A stretch of 64,000 nt of DNA from Tubiluchus corallicola. Its lineage: Eukaryota; Priapulida; Priapulimorpha; Priapulimorphida; Tubiluchidae. How positions within the stretch are numbered: the stretch's first letter is position 1; each line of letters begins with the position of its first letter. Shown piece by piece: positions 1-12,983 of this stretch. Position numbers and translations under genes: made by a program. The stretch is from NCBI GenBank assembly GCA_030141605.1, contig JAQGDQ010000574.1, forward strand, positions 1 through 64,000. Direction: 5' to 3'. A model generated the notes under the pieces. That model had not been told where the DNA came from and did not search any database. It was given only the letters and a program-made list of their open reading frames with translations.

Positions 1-1408
1 AGTAACGAAAGTAAGGTACAGTCGCTATAATAACGAAAGTGAAGTATGGTCGCTATAGTAACGAAAGTAAGGTATGGTTGCTATAGTAATGAAAGTAAGA
101 TACGGTTGCTATAGTAACGAAAGTAAGGTACGGTCGCTATAGTAATGAAAGTAAGGTACGGTCGCTATAGTAATGAAAGTAAGGTACGGTCGCTATAGTA
201 ACAAAAGTAAAGTAAAGTCGCTATAGTAACGAAAGTAAGGTACGGTCGCTATAGTAATGAAAGTAAGGTACGGTCGCTATAGTAACGAAAGGTACGGTTG
301 CTATAGTAATGAAAGTGAGGTATGGTCGCTATAGTAACGAAAGTAAGGTACGGTCGCTATAGTAACGAAAGTAAGGTATGGTCGCTATAGTAACGAAAGT
401 AAGGTACGGTCGCTATAGTAACGAAAGTAAGGTACGGTCGCTATAGTAACGAAAGTAAGGTACGGTCGCTATAGTAACGAAAGTAAAGTAAAGTCGCTAT
501 AGTAATGAAAGTAAGGTATGGTTGCTATAGTAATGAAAGTAAGATACGGTTGCTATAGTAACGAAAGTAAGGTACGGTCGCTATAGTAATGAAAGTAAGG
601 TATGGTTGCTATAGTAACAAAAGTAAAGTAAAGTCGCTATAGTAACGAAAGTAAGGTACGGTCGCTATAGTAACGAAAGTAAGGTACGGTCGCTATAGTA
701 ATGAAAGTAAGGTACGGTCGCTATAGTAACGAAAGTAAGGTACGGTCGCTATAGTAACGAAAGTAAGGTAAGGTCGCTATAGTAACGAAAGTAAGGTATG
801 GTCGCTATAGTAACGAAAGTAAGGTACGGTCGCTATAATAATGAAAGTAAGGTACGGTCGCTATAGTAATGAAAGTAAGGTACGGTCGCTATAGTAACGA
901 AAGTAAAGTAAAGTCGCTATAGTAACGAAAGTAAGGTATGGTCACTATAGTAATGAAAGTAAGGTACGGTCGCTATAAGTAACGAAAGTGAGGAACGGAC
1001 GCTATAGTAATGAAAGTAAGGTACGGTCGCTATAGTAACGAAAGTAAAGTAAAGTCGCTATAGTAACGAAAGTAAGGTATGGTCGCTATAGTAATGAAAG
1101 TAAGGTACGGTCGCTATAGTAATGAAAGTAAGGTACGGTCGCTATAGTAACGAAAGTAAGGTACGGTTGCTATAGTAACGAAAGTAAGGTACGGTTGCTA
1201 TAGTAACGAAAGGTACGGTCGCTATACTAACGAAAGTAAGGTATGGTCGCTATAGTAACGAAAGTAAGGTAGGGTTCCTATAGTAACGAGAGTAAGGTAC
1301 GGTCGCTATAGTAATGAAAGTAAGGTACGGTCGCTATAGTAACGAAAGTTGGTTATGGTCTCTATAGTAACGAAAGTAAGGTACAATCGCTATAGTGATG
1401 AAAGTAAG
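1..1408. repeat. 28-bp minisatellite array
   Basis: About 50 head-to-tail copies of a 28-bp unit (type AGTAACGAAAGTAAGG followed by TACGGTCGCTAT) run from the window edge. Variant positions such as aac/aat and tacgg/tatgg recur in different copies. It lies in the ABCD3 intron after the Walker A exon and probably continues leftwards. No spacers separate the copies, so it is a plain tandem array. Confidence 0.97.
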
Positions 1409-1587
1409 GCATCAGTAGCTCAAAACGCACGGAAAAGAAAACAGTAAATTTTGGCTAAAAACACGTAAAAACAATATGGCCAATATGGCAAGTGTTTAAA
1501 AAATAGGTAACGCAAATGATAGACTACTGCAAACTCGATTCGTTTTTAAAACAGAGCAAAAATAAGAAGACGTATTCAAATTTGTAC

Positions 1588-4500
1588 CTGTGGAATGTAA
1601 AATAATTTACTCTTGTGTGGTTTTGTAAGCGTTCCGCCAAACAGCGGCCACAATTCGCCGAGAACGCGGAACAACGAACTTTTACCACAACCGTTCGGCC
1701 CACAAACTAGAACATTTCTACCAGCAGGAACCTGAAATGCAGAATGAACTAAGTTTAGGCACTAAACTGCATAGCAAGTGCTTGTGGCGCCCTGGACAAA
1801 AAACTTCGGGTGTCCCTACCCTTTTAAAGTTTTCATGGTTTGTTTTGTGAATGAAGCCACAAATTCTGCGCGTTTTTGCATCCCTGAACCCGACTTTCCT
1901 TTTTCGACATGATGGGATAAAGATAAATGGATTTTTTTTCTAAGAATCACACTGAGTTTGACTTGCGGTACTGCAGCAGAGTAACTCTTTTCTATGCATA
2001 AGTTGCTCATAACACGACAGTCATTAAACATTCAGCTCAACGATTAAAACATGCAAATATTATAAAAGATACAGAACATTACAGGTTTTCACAATAATAC
2101 AATCAGCATTTAGAGAAACGTCAATGTCTCTCCCAAAATTATGGATCTGCTAAGCCACATGACACCCTGCACAAAACGTTAACTAACAACATTAGCTTTT
2201 TTTCTACGCTGTATGTAGTAATTAAATCAGCTACGATGATCTCTGACTAGGCATTTTTGTTGTAGTTTGAAAACGTTTGTTAATGGTTTTCTTAATGTCG
2301 CATTAGTAATTAATAATTAACAGTAATTGAACTCTAGAAGAATTTTGTGCCCTCTCACCCTTGCTCCCGGGGGCCATTATGCCGTCACCCCCACCTGGCT
2401 ACGCCCCTGCTGAACTGCCAACGATGGCTCACTCTTGTGCTGATAATAATCTGAGCAGCCTGGCAGATAAAACCAGTAGTCTCCCATCCAAGCGGTAACC
2501 AGGTGAGGTGCTGCTTAACTATCATTACCAAAAATACTCCATTTACCAAACCAGTTCTGAGATAAGGAAACGCATAGTCACCTCAATGTTTAACTCATTA
2601 GCAAGTACGTCTCCATTTGGCGTAACAAGAGGTACATTGTCAAACTTTATCAGGTAGTCTTTCTCAACGATGGTACCACTACCCGGGACCAAGTTCAACA
2701 TGTTATTAGCTGCCACTGAAATTGAAAAAGTAATTTTGTTACTTGACGTAAAACTAGATGACAATATTTCTATTATCAGTAACACTAAGTCAGGCGTGAG
2801 GTAATGCGTTGTTTTCACTACTGTAACCTGATAAACTAAAATTCATAGAGCCCAGAACTATGCCGTTTCAGCTGAGCTACAGTCGGTTTATTTCTACGGT
2901 CGAAACCCAGCTTTGGTCACGCCAGCCGCTCAGTGATGGGAGTCCGAGCTAACCGACATTTTTGCCGGCTGTGAAGATCTTTTTGTGCTTACGAACAAAC
3001 CACTGGCGTAGCTGTGTCTAGTTTCATGCTGGATTACTGCTGCGTTTACCTGCCTTGAAGGCAGATTTCTTTTATCTTAGAATTCTGCCTGCCCAATTGA
3101 CAAAATGGGCGTATGATGATGATGAAATCACTGGTTGAAATACGGCAAATGCATCGCAGATTTGCAGTCAGATTGTGCACATGCTGGGAAAGATACTAAA
3201 CTTTAGACATTTCTGAACAAGAAAGCAGGTCACTTCAAAATTACATACACAAATAGGCAATGTAAGTCACGCGTATGGGATCATTTTGGTGTTTTGGTAT
3301 TGATTCTTCTGTAATCGAAACTGACTCAACTTCAGCCTCTCAACTTTCATACTCCTTCTGCCTTGGAAAACGAATTTTTGCAGAAAATGTTTGTTTTTGC
3401 AAAATTGTATAAGGAGGTGCAATCACGTTGCAAACAGCTTAAAAGAGATCATTTGTCCCAAAGCTGTAGAAGCGGTCAGTCTATTTGCTAAACACGTTTT
3501 TTCTTATATGGAGTTTACAAAAAGGACATACAGGCTGAATTCGTATGCATGGCGTATTGTTCTTTATTGTGCGAAAACCTAAATAGCAATGATCACGGCT
3601 AGTCAACTTCAGAACAGGCTAGCCCTATTGTTCCACGTGCCAAACACAGTTTCACGCTGCATTAGGTAACCAGAATATTCACTAGGGTAGATTAATGTTA
3701 ATAATTTTGCTCTGGGTTGCTTAAAATGCTGCAAAACTTCAAACAGACGTTAAATCATCTTAGATGCTTCATACAGTCATTATCAACATAGATGTGAGAC
3801 CACAAATAAACATGAACAGAAAATAGTAGCAATGAGTGTTAATACATTGCTGTCCATTTTTCAAGTGCAAGTTTGGCACCAAAAGACCAAATATAAACAG
3901 ACGGTTTAGTCTAGTGGTAACGCATCTGCTTTCCGTTTGGGAGGTCGTGAGTTCGAACCAGCGACCGAGTCATACCAAAGACTTTAAAAATGGTACCTGC
4001 TGTTGCCCTGCCTGACGCGTGGTATTTAGGGCAAAAGTGGGGTAATAGCAGTCTCTGTTATGCAGTTGTAGGTTGTTATTTACAGTCGGCGATAATAGCT
4101 GTTTGAGCTAATGTTAATTGTTCACCCAAAAGCCGACTTTAAATAAAGATTATTATTATTATTTACAACAGGCCTCAAACAGGCAATTTGTTACAAATGG
4201 CTGAGTTCCCTGATTCCAATTGTAGTGCTAAAAACAAGCGTGATTAATTCCCAACGTGAAAATATTATCAATTGCACATCTCTCTCACCCCTGGTGAATT
4301 CTTATATTCCAAAACAATTAGTAATCTGTACTCACAATCTATGATAAGGTTTCTTAGAAAAAAATCAAAATCTCGTTGAGTTATACGTAGCCGATAAAAG
4401 CAGACACAGATTTTTTTGCTTTCATTTCAAAATAGGGAAGATTTACATTCGTCTCACGAATTCCCTCCTAGCAGACGACTTACCTCGACCCTGGGCATCC

Positions 4501-7500
4501 GTAACCATCGTCCGTTTATATTTTCCCTGATTCAGATCGTCTAAAACTGTGATGAGTTCTGTAACTCTAGAGGTAAATCTGTAACGCACAAAAGTACAGA
4601 TGTTTATGTAAAGGGAAGAAATTAACGAGATATAACCAATTACCATACATCAGGGGTGTGCAAACTGCGGCCCGCGCAAAGGTTTGTCAACCTAATGAAG
4701 GTGCGGCCCGGCCGATGAATTGAGTCGCAAGTATCAAGAAGATATTTCCAGCTGAAAAGCGCGAAGATAGCGTGATCGCAAAGATAGGGCGGGTAGTTTT
4801 TTCCGCTAGATCGGATGGCATTAACCCTTACAAGGCGGCTGTCACTTAATGTCACTGTCGGACATGACGAAATTTAACGTTGCACACTTGGAACACAAAA
4901 AAACGATGTAATCACAGAACACAGCAAACTATCAAATATGAAAGAAATGCGAGAAATGATCTGATTGGCTGGTAGGAAGACAAACCAGCCAATCTCTAGG
5001 CTTCTATTATCCGGCCTGCTGATCGGCCCAATCGTCTTATTGGGGATAGCAGGTAGAACATTTTGACCTGGTTATTTTACAAAACAAATTATAAATAAAA
5101 TTATAAAATAACCAAGTCAAATTATCTACTTAATATGACCAAGAAGACGACTGGGCAGATTAAATTGTAAGTAGCCAGCAAGCTGAAAAAGTGTGGTCAC
5201 CCCTGATATAGGGGGATTCCCAGATTTTAGTTTCAGCTTAGGCTCAGTAGTACACGCCTCAATCAGTGGCTATTTCATCGTTTCATCAGATGTAGTGTTC
5301 TTATAGGTCAGAAACATGGATAAGAAAAAGAGGAAGATTGAAGAAGAATATTTCAGTGTCTCAAGACACTGTACTGCACAAGCTGTGTGATACACGGTAG
5401 TAACACGCATTGTAATGAAATTACCACTATCTAACATGAAATCTATTGTTTTTAATGTAAATTTTAATAACTTCTAAAATAGTTTTCTTAAGTGCAGTAG
5501 TAATAATGTGCGAAGATGGAATGCAAAAAATCGTTATTAGGTCCTACTGTTCTTGGCTCGTTGGTGTGCAAAAACACTACAGCGCGACATTGTCTAACTG
5601 AGATTAAGTCAAGGTGGCGCCATCTCTAAAACCTACCCAGACAATCGCGTCATTTCACGACCGGCAAGTATGAGACGACCGATGGCTTCTGCGATCTTAA
5701 ACAGCATCCTGCCGGATTTGTAGTACCACTCTAATCTTTCACTTGGCGACGTATTCGCTAGACGGGGATCAAGCAAGTTTAGAAACGGTCGGCTAACGAC
5801 TAGATATCCAACAACCGTGGCAATATCTAAATAAAATCAAATAAATTGTGATATGAAAAATGCATTTTTGATCACTGAATACAGCAATACCTCGATTAGC
5901 CGAAACCTGCATAGCTCAGCTAATATTAAAAATCTGTGGCAGATATAATAAGACCCTGGTTCAATTCCTGGTCAGCAACATTTTTATCTTAATTTAGTAA
6001 TTGTAATTCAGAACCAACATTTCATTTTAATGACGCTGATTATTTAACACCTTATTTTCACTTAACGAGCCACTTTGGTGATGATTTTTTTACTTTGCTC
6101 AAGGCAAATGAGTTTATCAATGACTTTTTTACTTAATTTGATGCATTAAAACAGAACATATTGCGTCATTCTGTTCAAAAAACGCACTAGTAATGAAAAC
6201 AGCACAATTATTAAACAACTACAATCGTTTTTGCTCCCCGGCTAAGAACTAAACGCTAGCCATTTATATCAAGGAAGACCTGGAAGCAAGGAATTTTGTC
6301 TGCAACCTGTTGCTATAGTAACCAGACTAGATAAAATCTCCAAGATCACCTTGGCTATGAAACTCTGAATTACTTTGTATGGAAGTGTCAGCTTCATTTA
6401 ACGATGTTTCGCTTAACGTTAAGTTTTGCTGGAACGCGTTACTGTCGTTAAGCGGGGACTTACTGTACTGTTTAAACTTAGAAAAGACATATGAGTTACT
6501 AAATACAGAAATGCAATAAACTTATAATGAAATTGATAAACGGTTAAATTCCCGCCACATCTACAGGGATGAGGATGACAAATTGCAAAAAACTCTGAAA
6601 CAGGCCGAGAGTTTTGTGGCCACCTAGGCCCCCAATGGGGTTGAGGGGCAAAGCCGCCTTGGAGCCAGCAACAAATTGCAATTTTGTGACCATAGAGAGC
6701 CTCTAGAGGACTTAAAATATCAATTACCTTGTTTCATGCATAATTTAAAATACCCAACTATCAAGGATACATGATACATAATTGTCTCAAAAACGCCTAA
6801 GTACTGGCCGCTCCTATGCAAAAGTATATAAAAACTGTCTGCAATTGACTCAAATAACTCCGCACAATTGATTCTATATTTTTATACATAGAGATATACA
6901 CGTGGTTACATTGATGTACGTGATGTAAACAAAGTGACGGCCTGCCACCTAGCGGTCAAATACTGTACTGGGTCCGTAAAAATTTTCTCAACGAATTGAC
7001 AAGATTTACAAAAATGGCACTACTGGTCTTCCAAAAACTCGGAATTCCGCGGAAAATTCTCATCCCTGAGAGATGGTATCAGCAATTAACAATATTATTT
7101 CCATAAATAAAATCACACTTTTTAAATGACTATTTTCACAAAAATTTTACACTTTACTTCTAATTATACACATAGAGGCTTATAAAGAAATATAACATAT
7201 AATGAATAAAGAAATCTCTCCAAGCTACAGATATTGAAATAGAGGCTTGAAATTTTTTTACTTAAACTTGTCAAAGTGATCTTGTCTATGTTTACTGTAG
7301 ATATACGTTATACTTACACTCTGCTAACAAATATTTAAAACAATTGAGTTAATCAGTGGTACATGCCTCAACTTTTCCACCAAAGTAACAGGAATGACAC
7401 ATGAACACGGAGACACACATGAAACTAAGCAACACGAATATTTGCTAGTTCTGAAAGTATTTGGGAAGAGGATTTTCACTTTTAGTGTGCTGTTTAGAAT

Positions 7501-10500
7501 AAAATAGTGCAAATTAATTTTTAAATGGATGCTTTCTGCCAAATCTAATGTAATGGAAAAGTTGAAAATGGGAAAAACTTTCACAGGAACTGATTTCAGC
7601 TTCAGTAGAAATGTCCAAATCACTTTTCTGGCAACAAATACAATTGGAATAAGTCTCTTTCTTTAGTGTCTACCAGTCATGAGACAGTATCGCACCAGAA
7701 ACTTTGTTATTTAAAAAAATTATCCTGGGACAAAAATTGTACGTTCTGTGGAGAATGACCCAGTTATAATTTATACTTACACTTTGCAATAATGTTATCC
7801 AGGAAACCCATGGTAAACCTGAACTCCACGAATTTTCTCAAGTGACTAATCTGAAAATGATTCAATATACAATCTGCAATCTGCAGAATTTAGTCTGTTT
7901 TCCTCGCAGTACGAATGAATATGTAGTTCATTTTTTCTTGTTCCAAAACAACATTCTACTAATACGTCACTCTATGCACAGACTGATGCAAAATTAAGTA
8001 AAATTTACGTAAAACAACTGATGTTACCGAACTGATGTGGTAGACGGTGTTACTTTATACACATCACTGTTTTAGTACAAATGAATATGTAGTTTTCATT
8101 TACAATTAGCTTTTTCACAATTCCAGTGATTGATGATGATCGCAAAAAAGTCAAAGGTTAAGTCAACTAGACAACACATTTGTGTATACTTGACAACGCC
8201 TCGCAGCCCATGCTGTTGTAATACTAACAGATTTAACAGCTGGTTAGTATCTTACCTAGTTCATTTTTTCTTGTTCCCAAGCAAGATCCTGCTAGTAAAT
8301 CATAAGATGCACAGACTAATGTATGATTAAGTAAAGTACATGTAAAACAACTGATGTTACCGAACTGATAGGGTAGATGGCTTTACTTTATACACATCAC
8401 GGTTGTAGTTAAGACACGTTGCTGTGGTACACATAACCTTAGAAATACAGCAACATAACAAAACTGTGAAAAGGCTTCTTGCAAGAGCCAAAAAACGTAG
8501 ACAGCTTAAATATTATTTTGTTCCTAGGATCGGATTCGATCCCATGTCCTCTATGTTCAAAACAGGCAAGCTAATCACTAGATATGTAAACTGAATGATC
8601 TATTTCTCTATGACATACATAATTTTCTACATTTAAAACTCGCAAGTTTGAATACGTACTAGTTGCTCAAAGGTACCGGTGATTGTACTCCTCTCACGGT
8701 CATTACCTTGATAAAATGCGATTTCTTCGCTGTAAACATATCAAGTAAATTCGTTAACAGAGCAAATTGTCAAATGTCAAAATTACTTAGTACAGTAGAC
8801 ACAGTTTATTAGACTCGTGGTTAACAGAAGCAGTTGCACAAACCACTCAAAAACATCAAGTATAGGATACTCCAGGGATGAGAATGACAAATTGCAAAGA
8901 ACTCTGAAACAGACCGGGGGTTTTCGGGCCACCTAGGCCCCCAATGGGGTTGAAATTGCAATTTTGTGACCATAAAGAACCTCTAAGTGGACTTAAAATA
9001 TCAGTTACCTTGTTTCATGCATAATTTAAAATACCCAACTATCAAGGATACATGATACCTAATTGTCTCAAAAATGCCTAAGTACTGGCCGCTCTTATGC
9101 AAAAGTATACAAAAACTGTCTGCAATTGACTCAAATAACTCCGCACAATTGATTCTATATTTTTATCCATAGAGATGTACACGTGGTTACACTGATGTAC
9201 GTGATGTAAACAAAGTGACGGCCTGCCAACTAGCGGTCAGCTTGTGAAATAATGTACTGGGTCCGTAAAAATTTTCTCGACGAATTTACGGGATTTACAA
9301 AAATGGTACTACTGGTCTTCCAAAAACTCGGAATTCTGCGTATCCGCGAAAAATTCTCATCCCTGGGACACTCCTATTCAAATGCATACAAAAGCAATTG
9401 ACAATTGACTCAAATAACCCTGCATAATTGAATCAATATTTTTGCATGACGTGTTTAAAGTAAGACAAAATTATTTTATATCTGTGATAAAAAAGCTCTT
9501 ATCCTGTTAATATAATCTATACTTTATTAAGAAATGCATAGCGGTAAATTTGAAATTTGGATTTTTATCTTAAAACTTGCTTAGTTTTAATACAACACAC
9601 TGAATATCTTACTGTCGCACTCTACTCCAATTTTCTCTTTTGCAAAACACGTGCAACACGCTCGCGGAATATTTTTGCTGTTGAAAATTATATTAGTTTG
9701 TGATGTCATCAATAATTAGGCTCACTAGCCATTAATTTACTTTTAAATCTATTATTTAATTATCAGAAATGCTTTTGCAGTATGGCTAAACCAGATCAAA
9801 TTTCGCAGTTAATCTAAACAAGTTTTAAGAAACAAATTCAAATTTCAAATTCACACATGAGCTGTCAAACGTGTGATGCGTTACAAAATAACACACCTGA
9901 ACTAAGAGGTACAGCACCTGTTTTTTCTGCAACATGTTTCCAAAATGCAGGTGCTAGTGCCCATCTGACTAGCGAATGGCGAAATGCAAGTAACAGTGAA
10001 GAGCTAATGGCGCGAACGTGAAACTGTGTTTGTGTGGTAAAGATTCTTTCACATAAGTCATTTTTTTTAAAAAATAATATGTTTCCTTTGAATATTTTAA
10101 AGAATAGATTGTTCTGACTTACAGTTTAAGATTTCGTCTGGTTTTGCTTTAAGAATTATGAAATTTTTACTTTAGATCATTTTCCTACAAAGTTTTTAAG
10201 CGAGTAACTACGAAGTTAAGCAACACAAATTCCACCCACCTGTTGGTGATTAGCCGTGAATTGACGTATCTGAATTCGCCCTCGTATTTCTGCTCAGTAA
10301 CGGTCATTCGGCCGATCGGACGTCGCAGTCGGGTCAAAAGTAACCCAGAAAGTGCCAAATAAAGCAGCATAAATCCTGGACCCTAAACGAAAACAATCGG
10401 CTAAAGCAGCGCCTCCTGGGAGCGTTGTTTCAGAAAACGTGCAATTTTAACACTTTAATTTGTAATTGTAATTTTAAACAAACAAACATACGAAAGTCTA

Positions 10501-12814
10501 TACGTAAACTTGATAAGGCCCTAAACAAAAAAATATTTTTTGCTCACTAATAACCTAAATTGTCGCAGTTCAAGCTTGATCCACTCACGATAAGCACGTG
10601 ACAACAAACTGTGTGAGTGACAGTACTTTCTCTACCTAGCAGCAGACGCTAGCAGTGCAGCATCATCGTCACAGTTTGAGCTTGATCCACTCACAGTAAA
10701 CACGTGACAACAAACTGTGTGAGTGACAGTACTTTCTCTACCTGGGCTCAGACATGTGCGTTTAGCCACATGTGCTCAACAGCCAAACACCGCATTGCTG
10801 CAGTGCACTGTGCTGGGCTGTGAAGCTGACAGTACTACCCTCACATGCTCTGCTTCTGTACAACAAACTGTGTGAGTGACAGTACTTTCTCTACTTGGAC
10901 TCAGACATGTGCGTTTAGCCACATGTGCTCAACAGGCAAACACCGCACTGCTGCAGCGCACTGTGCTGGGCTGTGAAGCAAACAGTACTACCCTCACGTG
11001 CTCTGCTTCTGTACAACAAACTGTGTGAGTGACAGTACTTTCTCTACCTGGACTCAGACATGTGCGTTCAGCCACATGCGCTCAACAGGCAAACACCGCA
11101 TTGCTGGAGCGCACTGTGCTGGGCTGTGAAGCAAACAGTACTACCCTCACATGCTCTGCTTCTGTACAACAAACTGTGTGAGTGACACTAAATTATCAAT
11201 TACCTTGTTTCATGCATAATTTAAAATACCCAACTATCAATGATACATGATACCTAATTGTCTCAAAAACGTCGAAGTACTGGCCACTCCTATGCAAAAG
11301 TATATAAAAACTGTCTGCAATTGACTCAAATAACTCCGCACAATTGATTCTATATTTTTATACATAGAGATATACACGTGGTTACACTGATGTACGTGAT
11401 GTAAACAAAGTGACGCCCTGCCAACTAGCGGTCAGCTTGTGAAATAATGTACTGGGTCCGTAAAAAATTTCTCAACGAATTTACGCAATTTACAAAAATG
11501 GCACTACTGGTCTTCCAAAAACTCCACGGAAAATTCTCATCCCTGCCCATGTAAAATGCAGCAAATGTTTACAGTCCTGAAGGAGTTTATATATGTCATA
11601 ACTGACCTGTGCTCCGATACTGGTGGTCAAACGCTGTGCATATAAGGCAATGTCCAGCAATGGTTTGCTGATGTTAGAATACAGGTCAGCTAAACTGCTG
11701 CAGAACTTTTCCACGTCTTGAGTTAAGAGTTGATCGGCATTTGCAATTCTGTTGTCCAAATTTGACATCTTGTAATAGGTAAATCCACTAATGAATAAAA
11801 ACAGCAATTCAGGATTATGATTTCCAACGATTGATGCTGATCGTGAAAAGGTCAAAGGTTAAGTGCATCAGACAACGCATTTGTGTAAACTTGACAATGC
11901 CTTGCAGCCCATGCTGTTGTAATAATAACAGTTTTAACAGCTAGCTAGAACCTTACCTAGTTCATTTTCTTTGTTCCCAAGCAAGATCCTGCTAGTAAAT
12001 CATTCAACGCACAGACTAATGCATAATTAAGCAAAGTCCATGTAACACAACTAAAGTTACTGAACTGAAACAGCAGACGGCTTTGCTTTTCCCCACACGT
12101 CAAGTCACAGTTGTAGATAAAACGCGTTGCTCTGGTACATTTAACCTTTGACACAGTGCAACTGCGCGTGCGCACAACGAAACTGTGAAAAGACTTATTA
12201 GTCATGACCACTGTATAAAATAGCACACATACACATTGATTAGGCCAGTTACAAAAAATTGTTTCTGTCTTACCTCATGAACTCAAAAGATGGCAGTAGG
12301 GAGAAAACAATATTTTTTTTTAAATTTTTTTTAAAGCTTTGCAAATGTTTAAAGCTGAATCGTGGAACATTTAAAATCAGTTGAAATCAAAGTTCGTTTA
12401 TTTCCCACTGTCAGCAGTAATGTTTAAATTTCTTCAACGTACATTTTTTCAGATTTTGTTTTTTTTAGTTGTTTCGCATTACTAAATTATTGATTATCAT
12501 ATAATCTCTTATTTGTATGGCATGAACGTATGTTCTGATAATTATGGTATAAGCGGCAACACTACTCGGCCGTTAATGCACCGATTTGGTGGAAAATGTG
12601 ATGATTTTTAGTCTCCAATCCGATAATCAGCATCAAATAAAACGTCAACTCTGACTAAGAGTTAGCCATAGAAAATACATGCTGGTGTCCTTGCCGAAAC
12701 AAAGATGCTATAATAATTATACTATTACACACTGTACTATTAAATAATAATAATAATAATAATGATAATAAAAATAATAATAATAATAATGATAATGATA
12801 ATAAAAATAAAAAC

Positions 12815-12912
<98 letters not shown>

Positions 12913-12935
12913 TAATAATAATAATAACAATAATA

Positions 12936-12983
<48 letters not shown>

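Noticed and set aside
1-1408. CRISPR-like repeat array
   Set aside because: Repeats are contiguous without spacers and the DNA is eukaryotic.
3899-3960. Functional tRNA gene
   Set aside because: A and B boxes are present, but no closable acceptor stem, and the segment is the head of a dispersed SINE present three times.
7900-7930. Candidate for the missing ABCD3 exon (reads [10 protein letters not shown])
   Set aside because: The only following donor would leave a 20-nt intron before 7850, which is too short to splice, and the continuous frame meets a stop.
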